A stretch of DNA of 64,000 nucleotides, taken from Prostheceraeus crozeri. Taxonomy: Eukaryota > Platyhelminthes > Polycladida > Euryleptidae. The translations under genes and the position numbers were made by a program. The stretch spans positions 310,001 to 374,000 of the forward strand of contig CAJQUW010012890.1 in assembly GCA_907163375.1 (NCBI GenBank), read 5' to 3'. The notes under the pieces are model-generated. The model was not told the DNA's origin, did no database searches, and saw only the letters and a list, made by a program, of their open reading frames with translations. The number at the start of each line of letters is the position of its first letter. Positions within the stretch are counted from its first letter, which is position 1. Below are positions 56,741 through 64,000 of the stretch, one piece after another.

Positions 56741-57112
56741 ACGTTAATTCATCATTTTTTGTATAAACCATACGAAGATGTATTACATAAATCTTCATAG
56801 TGTACATGTATGTATAAACCCCTGCGTGAATTTTGCGTCTCTGTGTGAAAAATGGAAAATTTCCGGTACGACCACTGCTTAAGCCCTAATATCTGTTTCA
56901 GCCTTCTTTTTTCGAATTTAAGATCGTTGTTCTTTAGATCACGCCTATATGGCACAGGATTCGGCATTTCCTATTAAATTTGTGTCCGCGCATGTGCTTT
57001 GTGCGTAGATAACTGTTTAATAAATCACAGATTGGTTCTCAGGTATTTCTGAGTTTTATGCGCTGGAAAATTTATCGGTTGACATGAAAACCTGTAGTCT
57101 TTCTCTTTCCAG

Positions 57113-57290
57113 TTTGGCTGAAGCGACGAATTCTCTGTCGGAGGAGAAACATCGATCAAGCCTGCTTGCAGAGCGATGCCGGAGGATCGAAGAGGATTAT
57201 GATCTTCACTTCAACAAGAGAAGAGCTGCGACTTTACCTGCCAAACTGACTACGGGCCAAGTAGCAGCGGAGTTTGATGAAAATTGTTAG
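57113..57290 (+). CDS. Coiled-coil protein gene, last exon
   Basis: Acceptor CTTTCTCTTTCCAG; enters in phase 2, so AG|T completes a Ser codon. It encodes LAEATNSLSEEKHRSSLLAE and RCRRIEEDYDLHFNKRRAAT, then a short non-helical tail (KLTTGQVAAEFDENC) and TAG at 57288-57290. The heptad pattern continues from exon 4 for about 40 residues. No good donor precedes the stop, so this appears to be the terminal coding exon. No AATAAA was noticed close downstream. Foldback A copy 3 begins about 55 bases after the stop and may lie in the 3' UTR. Confidence 0.78.
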
Positions 57291-57344
57291 TCCTCAGCAC
57301 GGGAGAGGGTCATAGACAGCAGTTTTTAATTCATTCATGTACCG

Positions 57345-57479
57345 CCGTTGTGTCGGACAAGAAACGGATAGAAGTCCTAGACGCGTTGATTCGTAGTAGG
57401 CATAGGATGTACGCCATTCTGTGAAAGTCTAATCTGCAGGCCTCTTTCCCTGCAGAAACCCATTCTGGCGGCCGGACTA
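57345..57479. mobile_element. Foldback element A, copy 3 (right arm only)
   Basis: Matches the right arm of copies 1 and 2: GTCGGACAAGAAACGG, GATTCGTAGTAGGCATAGGA, CATTCTGTGAAAGTCTAATC and end GGCGGCCGGACTA. The left arm is absent. It lies just past the stop codon of the host gene. Confidence 0.8.
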
Positions 57480-57593
57480 AAAATGAAGCTTTATGTCATG
57501 ATTGTGCTTGATGTCCCTGATCAGACTGATCAGCAAACTTTGATTATTCGTTACAAGTAGCTGATAATTGTCATCAAGCTGGCGATATAACTT

Positions 57594-58226
57594 GGGTACT
57601 TATGGGTTGTCTCCCTCGCACCACGTTTTCAAGTTTGTCTCAAATCTGACAAAATGAATCAATCGTCACCAAACTTCGAGTACACGCACTTAAGTACATT
57701 TTCTACCCACATGCGAAATTTCATGCAGATTAGACAAACACTTTTTGCATGAGAGACGATGACGTAAAGTGTAGCGAAGTCAACAGCTTGATCTGAGTTC
57801 GTCTGCTCGACGCATTATTATTAATCGTGTGTACATTGTTCTCTCTCCCTCTTCGTCTCATCCACTGTTATTTGAAATCTTCCCACGACCACTACCTTGC
57901 CACGCCTTTTTAAGAAGCATATTAATGTGAGGGATGTGGCCTGGTCATCATCGCTTCACGAGTTGTCGGGAATTGACTTGGTTCACCTCAAATGCTTTCT
58001 GCTCCGACCGCGAGGTCTTATGAAGTCATATCAAGCTGCCGGCATCGCTGCACTTCAAGTTATCGCTCCTAATTCAAAAACTACTTCTCCGATTTGCCTA
58101 GATTTTGGTATGTGGCTAGAGAATATCCTCATTCACGTGTGTTTAAAGTTTTGTGACGATTGATTCATTTCTACGGATTTTTAGACAAATTCGAAAACGT
58201 GGGGGGAAGATAACCCATAAGTACCA
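57594..58226. mobile_element. Foldback element B, copy 2 (inverted relative to copy 1)
   Basis: Ends GGGTACTTATGGGTTGTCTC and AAGATAACCCATAAGTACC. The interior matches copy 1 (49466-50095) in opposite orientation, including TTGAAATCTTCCCACGACCA and AGTTGTCGGGAATTGACTTG against AAGAGTTGTCGCGGCATGAC. Confidence 0.82.
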
Positions 58227-61200
58227 CAACTTGTTATGGTTAATGTTGGTAAAATAGCTCCAATGCAAAGGGTAGACTTGTTATTGGATATTCCTGAGAT
58301 GTTACAAATATGTCCGATCCGACGCGGCTTTGCATTTTTCGATCCAACGAGCAGCTCTGCCAATGATAGCAAGGCGAATCGGTGTGTCACCTCGACGTGA
58401 AGTTGGCAAGGATATCTGCTTACAATCCGACCTCCAACGGCATTCACGAGCCGCTATCTATGTCCCTCTCCTCATGCTTGTCAATTCAGTGTTCATCTTC
58501 CCGCCCTGTGAACACTTTCTCTATTCATTGTCAATTGTTTTCTATTGTTATCTCCAAGTGTCTGCACATCGATGAAATATGACACTGTTCAGTTCACGTG
58601 TGAAATGTCCTTACTCCAACTAATTGAGGGTATCACCTGGCCCTCGCGTAGCAACAGTCTTGGAATGCAAATCTGTCGCAAGTTCAGTACATCGCCTTCC
58701 TTCCCACGCAGAAAAAGTGTTAATGTTTTGCGTCAAATATAGTCAAAATGAGAAGGGCATGCTTTTTACTGAAATAGTTTCCTGAACGGTGCGATGACCT
58801 TAACTTTCAATGTCAAATCTTGTGACGCACAACAAGTTTACGAATTGTCCGTACTTGTAGGTTATCTCCTGGTTTTGTGTACCAATGATTCCATTTACTC
58901 ATATGTTTCTAAATAGAAACGGAATGTCAACTGGATTCATGAATTACAAGCGAGTTAGGAAGTTGTTGAACCTATGCGTTTACGATCTTTCCAAAGTGTC
59001 AATCGTTATTGTCTGTCTCACTGGTTCATTGAAACAGTCGCAATCGTACCGGGCATTCATTCAGATATTAGTTTTAAAGGAATTTGTCAAGGTGACTTGG
59101 AAATGAATATCTAACAAGTATTTATGAACGATGAATGTCATTTAATAGTTTTTTCGACTGTGATCATTTATCACGTAATTTTGCATTGCAAGTTGTTGGA
59201 GAACTTGTACTCGGATTCACAAGGTCGCATCGGTTCATGGAATCCAATTGACACGAAATTTCTATGCATAGGAAACGCATACATATCAACGTATTGCAGA
59301 CAAGTTCTGAGCAAGCATGTAATCCCGGCAAGGGAGACAACCTACAACTACTGAACTAACAGTAATGAAAGATATTATTGCTATTATCTGTGAAACTTTT
59401 TTCTTCCTACGATTTTTACTGATATTATGACTTCCTTCTTGTACAATTATATCCACTATTTTCGTACATGTTGTTTTGTCTTCTATGAATAACTGACGCG
59501 CGTTGGAACTAAGCAGACAAAATACTAAATGTCACTATAACCGTGAACTGAAATGAAGCTGCAAAAATTACTACCCTGCTTACCCCCAAAAAATGTGACT
59601 ACAATGAAAACTCATGACTGCGCTTTGCGATTACTAATAGAACAAATTTAAAACTGAAATTTTAGATGGTTCATGTGAGCTTGGAGTGTTCTTCCGCGTG
59701 GCATATTAACTGCAGACTAGCGCATTTAGGTGCTGGGACTAGTAATGAATTAATGTCGGGAAATCTAATTGCTTTGAACACCGACGACGATGACCCGTGA
59801 CAGCTGTCATATAGTGTGATCTCTCTCGACAACAAATTTCACAGAAGCTCAGGCCATCATAATGCAGGCCAGCTAAGCGGATTTTATTGAATTCGATAAG
59901 TAGGGGCCTCTACACCGACATCTTGTGTGTATGAAATTAGAATTTCACCCATTTGCATTCCACTGATGATGACATGTTCATGACATAATGATTTACAAAA
60001 TGTTTGATAGTAGCCTACTATCAAAGAGTAGGCCCAAAGGATATAAGGGAAGCATGTAATCAAAGCATGATTTGTATGGATATTACTATGATATTACTTT
60101 TTCGCCAGTTTATAGGCCTAAACAGTTTTATTTGATATCTCAATTGATAATAGAAGAGTAGATCAGGCCTTAGAGTAGACCTAACAATTATTTTTCATCT
60201 GACTGATAGCAGTAGGAGCAACGATACCATTTGCACTTCGCACGTGAAATTGCGAAAATACAGTGCGGGCAAACCCCTCGCTATTATCAGAAGATCATCT
60301 GGTGAATTAGCGATTTTGTAGCTAATTTTTTTTCATTTCCTCAATAAAAACTATCGCCACATGCGAAAACGACTTTCATTTTTAATAACTGCGTCCAAAA
60401 TCCAAAAGCTACAGGTGGCGAATAAGTTGCTGTTATAAGCAATTGATTCATCGAGACGACTTTCCGCCAACCGACAGGATATGTTTTAGGCTATAACCTT
60501 TTCCGACAAAATCTCATGGCTTGAGACTTTGTTTGAATCTTCTCTTTCCATTAAATTCTTAACTTTTTGCATTGATCCATAGTTCCATTTATATGTCTTT
60601 CTATAAATCTCTCATAGATTCTGGCCATTTGTCTGGAAAACAAGCATGCCAGAAATAAGTGATGATAAAAATGCATCACCCAGTGATATTTTAGGAGTGG
60701 GCCTATGGGCACTTTCTAAGACCCATATTTTTCGGAAACTATCAATTGTGGGCCTAAATGGACGTTACATCGTCAATTTGCATGTAATTACGATGCCCGG
60801 ACAGTTTTTGTTTGCCTCGAACAATCACTCTACACTCGAGTGAGAGGCCTAGCCAATAAGCGTCTGATTTCATTGTCGTTACCTCATTTACATTTTACAT
60901 TTACATATTACATTTTTCATCGCTATTCTTAGCGAATGCGCGTGTTTCCTTCGAATGAGCTGCACATATGGATAAACGATGACAATGACTATTTCTCTTT
61001 CGAATTTGAAGTTCACACGAGCAATGGGTTCAGAGCTAGAGGCCGAAGAACTCAAATTACCCACTTTAGTCCGCTGCCATATTAGGCCTAACAGTCCCAC
61101 TTCACACAATTTTAGAAATTTTGCAGACCCATCTGATGAACTTTAGACGATGATTCTCAAGATTGACTTTTCAAATAGGCCTACGTATGGCCATCGCTTG

Positions 61201-61299
61201 CGTGGCGGCCGATATATACGCACATGGTTATGCTCACATTAAGATACCGACATCTAGGCCTATGTGCATGAAGATCTAATCTATATATCTCCTATAGAT
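58227..61299. other. Downstream of host gene, no recognised gene
   Basis: Short frames only (up to 88 codons). A short TTTACA tandem lies at about 60886-60920. No transposon ends were recognised. Confidence 0.45.
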
Positions 61300-63157
61300 G
61301 TAATCAAACTTTCAAGTTTGATGACTTTACACTCACAGAACTTACTGAAACTATAAGTACTATGAATGCCAACAGATCTACGTCAAGTTACCTTTGAAAA
61401 TATTTAAACAATGCTCATCAGAATTTTTTTCACATCTGTGCCGTGTATATAATGAATCAGTGAAAAGAGGAATCTATCCCGAATGCTTGAAAGAATCGGT
61501 GGTATTACCAATATATAAAAAAAGTGACAGAAGAAAACCATCAAATTATAGACCAATCTGTCTATTAAGCTATCTAACAAAAATTTTTGAAAAGATGATC
61601 CATAAGCGAGTATTTAATTTCTTAGAGAAAAACCAAATACTATTTGAGAATCAATATGGTTTCCGGAAGAATCACTCTACAAATTTGGCACTCTTAAAAA
61701 TGACGGATAAAATATACTACGCAAAAGCCAATAATTTATTTACAATAGCATTAAATCTCGATATATCGAAGGTTTTTGACACTGTTCAAACGGACATACT
61801 GCTAGGAAAATTATACAGGGTAGGGATTCGTGGCTTTGTACATGAATGGTTTGCTTCGTATCTGAGAGACAGACCACATAAAGTCCTCGTCAATAAGGTA
61901 CAATCAAAGATGTTAACGGTAAAGACAGGAGTGCCACAAGGCTCATCTTTAGGACCACTATTATTTTTGATCTACATTAATGACATGAAAAATATAGACG
62001 TCTGTGGTGATCTCAGTCTGTTTGCGGATGACACCAATCTAATCGTAAGTGATGGGACTCTTGAATGTGCCATAGAAAAAGCCCAAATGTCATTGGACAA
62101 AATTCAAGCATGGATGAAATATAATAGACTAAAGCTAAACTTAGGAAAATGTGAATATTTGTTCATTCCTCCCAAGCTCCAAACCAAAAATGTCCATTTT
62201 GATTTGACAATAGAAAACTGCAAGTTATCTCAAGTAGACAGCACCTTGGAATCAAATTCGATAATAACTTTAAATTTGATAATCATATCTCATCGATAAT
62301 CAATAAATTGAAAACATTTATACCGACATTATACAAGCTAAGAGATATCATGCCATTAAAAACATTACGCGTACTACACGAACAACTATGTCTCCCTTCT
62401 ATTCAATACTGCTTAATAGCATATGGTAGTGGCAACAAACGGTCACTTAACAAACTACAGCGTTTACATAAGACCTTGATCAAGATAATATACCGCAAGG
62501 AAAAACAGACATTGGATATATCGTTTTACAAAAGTGAACAGTATATGAATGTGGAAACTATGCATGAATTCGAGCTACTGACTCTCGCATATAAAATAAA
62601 ATACAATGATAGCAGCTTGCCAGCATACTACAAAACCCATTTAGAAGAATCAACTAGGCGTAGTGAAAACTTTAAAATCCCATATTTTAGTACATCACTA
62701 GAGCAAAAGAGTAGTAAATTTAGAATACCATTTTCGTGGAATGGTCTTCCGAGCAACATTGAAAAAGCTAAAACAACAAAAGAATTCAAGCAAAAATTAA
62801 AATCACTAATGATGGATAAAATGAATTACTTTTGATATGATGTGCATAATTCTGCATGAGTAGGTCAAATATCCTTCTATGTGCTTTATAATTATGCGTG
62901 CATGCATAATGTACATACCCGTATTATATATTCTAATATACACGTGTTCTTGTATTATTCTGTACTCGTATTATACATTTTCTTTCTTGAGAGCAAAAAA
63001 TAGGGCCAGGCCTTATACCCCATGTGCGGGTCATCTGGTCCTTTTCTCCAATTGACAGTCTTTACGTTATGTCATGAAAAATTTGTATTCACATTTGTAA
63101 AAGATGCATGAAACTCATTTTGTTTGGGGAATAAATATATTTTCTATTCTATTCTAT
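61300..63157 (+). mobile_element. 5'-truncated LINE with nearly intact RT
   Basis: Begins inside the linker before the RT and runs to AATAAA at 63130-63135, followed by a TTCTA tandem tail. Carries an RT with one frameshift near 61385 and one near 62240. Fewer lesions than the LINE at 3.2-7.1 kb, so a more recent insertion. A distinct family, with FADD and a TTCTA tail. Confidence 0.87.
61394..62835 (+). pseudogene. LINE reverse transcriptase, C-terminal two thirds, one internal frameshift
   Basis: First frame (61394-62299): ESVVLPIYKKSDRRKPSNYR, PICLLSYLTKIFEKMIHKRV, NLDISKVFDTVQTDIL (RT motif A), GVPQGSSLGPLLFLIYINDM (motif B) and LFADDTNLIVSD (catalytic FADD). A one-base shift near 62240 passes from VDST to HLGIKFDNNFKFDNHISSI. 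The second frame (to 62835) holds SIQYCLIAYGSGNKRSLNKL and FRIPFSWNGLPSNIEKAKTT, typical of the C-terminal region of jockey/CR1-group elements. The reading frame also extends upstream to about 61309 after another shift. It would copy element RNA at a nicked target. Confidence 0.87.
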
Positions 63158-63793
63158 ATGTAGCCTAAGTGTATATCGGCACAGCACCTACATTAGCGAG
63201 ATAAGTAATTAAGCCCCGTGAAACAATTGACGTCATGCATAGAACGCCGGATTATCGGAATGTGACTGTTTTCATCATAAAACATTGCGACTTGCGAGAG
63301 TATACAATGCATTGAAAGCTCCCTGAGACCTTCACCCAGAGAGTTTAAATTCCATCAGCCACGAAATTTCATTTGATGATAGAAAACAAGAGAGTGTATC
63401 AAAATAAAAATGCAATTTATTTATAGTTTTTTATCATATGAGACGATACAATATAAGAATCCATGTATAAATACCAAAATCACTGTTGAGAAATTATTAT
63501 TATTATTGAATTCATGAGTCTCAATCATACAAAACAAAGACTTACTCACTATAGCCAACACACAGGGACATTGCGCCCAAGAAGCCAAATTATACCTACG
63601 ACAAGTGTTCAAGCAGCGATTGAATAAAAAATCGTTGGAAAATGATGAAAAACGTCACGACTATATAGAGGATAAATGCAGACGTTGCTTTCATCATTTT
63701 CGTCACTCCAACAAACAACTTACAAAACGATGAAATCACCAACTACTTTGGGCTGCATGCAAAGCGTCGAGGCGTTCTAGATTCACACGATGA
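63158..63793. other. No recognised gene; possible promoter-like TATA
   Basis: CTATATAG near 63660 sits in a region flanked by ATGATGAAA and TTTCATCAT inverse words (63648 and 63690). A 16-codon frame starts at ATG 63731. Nothing else is supported. Confidence 0.3.
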
Positions 63794-64000
63794 AGCCAGG
63801 ACGGGAGGGAGTTTTCAGTTCAGTCCATCAAATCACAACCCAAAACGGGCGAGTGTGTAGGAGGCAAAATTCACATTGGAAGCCTCGCCGTAATCCAACA
63901 AATGTCCAAGGAGGCCGGGAATCGTGGTGTCATCATGGAGGCATCACCACAAATATCCGATGAGGAAAGGAGTTGTACAAGTGACCATCAGAGCTTTCGG
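63794..64000 (+). CDS. Open frame running off the right edge
   Basis: Sixty-nine codons without a stop from after TGA 63791 to the window end; the first Met is at 63902. The translation is balanced and soluble-looking (GECVGGKIHIGSLAVIQQMS, NRGVIMEASPQISDEERSC). A possible acceptor GAGTTTTCAG ends at 63818. GC is higher than the adjacent sequence. No motif was recognised, and length alone does not prove coding. Confidence 0.3.

Larger units (their letters stand above)
53028..56877 (+). mobile_element. hAT transposon, decayed, 3.85 kb
   Basis: Left end CGGTGGTCATACGG; right end, inverted, CAGTGGTCGTACCGG. Flanking 8-mers CTTTAGCC (53020-53027) and CTTAAGCC (56878-56885) match at 7 of 8, the hAT target-duplication size. 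TGCGTGAAAAAT and GCGTGAATTT words recur near both ends. A transposase 3' remnant is at 53578-53960. A Penelope-like fragment (54254-55215) and a SINE (56556-56740) are inserted inside. Confidence 0.72.

Noticed and set aside
10747..57290. Naming the coiled-coil gene after a known centrosomal or Golgi coiled-coil family
   Set aside because: Coiled coils resemble each other by composition; I saw no diagnostic motif that would justify a name.

Overview
The window looks like AT-rich nuclear DNA from an animal, probably an invertebrate. Evidence: spliced exons with GT-AG borders, long introns, and a dense load of LINEs, Penelope-like elements, mariner, Tc1, pogo and hAT transposons, foldback elements and microsatellites. 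I see no bacterial-style genes, rRNA, intact tRNA genes or CRISPR array, and I cannot name the species.

One host gene can be supported. Five plus-strand exons (10747-10854, 11417-11660, 25994-26248, 45658-45922, 57113-57290) have proper acceptors and donors and matching phases (0, 1, 1, 2). Joined, they give one open frame of 349 residues ending in a stop. The protein is a charged, heptad-rich coiled coil that I do not recognise; its 5' part lies left of the window. About 45 kb of the window is its introns.

Layout. 1-3.2 kb: no recognisable gene. 3.2-7.13 kb: decayed PHD/endonuclease/RT LINE preceded by a tRNA-like Pol III box pair. 7.14-8.74 kb: TC and TA microsatellites with a DD41D mariner inserted. 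9.18-9.88 kb: foldback element A, copy 1. 10.7-11.7 kb: exons 1-2 around a 67-bp minisatellite. 13.77-16.73 kb: hAT-like element holding a long hairpin and a second element with an 18-bp tandem array. 20.4-22.4 kb: region of repeated GGTAACGGAATTTCA boxes. 23.4-25.8 kb: TACCGT-ended element holding a Penelope fragment and a palindromic foldback. 26.9-31.6 kb: element containing a pogo-like transposon and foldback A copy 2. 33.2-34.3 kb: Tc1-like relic. 38.5-39.2 and 43.6-44.1 kb: LINE fragments. 41.1-42.6 kb: about 36 copies of a 40-bp unit resembling the Pol III B box. 45.9-48.8 kb: about 145 copies of a 20-bp unit that starts at the exon 4 donor and repeats it. 49.5-51.3 kb: foldback B and a cluster of hairpins. 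53.0-56.9 kb: hAT element with near-perfect 8-bp target duplications, holding a Penelope fragment and a SINE. 57.1-58.2 kb: last exon, foldback A copy 3, foldback B copy 2. 61.3-63.2 kb: a fairly recent LINE RT. 63.8-64.0 kb: an open frame running off the edge.

The most unusual feature is the array at 45,923-48,835. The last bases of exon 4 and its 5' splice site (CTGGAAATGAG|GTGAG) match the 20-bp unit, so the intron opens with nearly 3 kb of tandem 5' splice-site look-alikes in sense orientation. The 40-bp B-box-like array in the preceding intron is the second most unusual.
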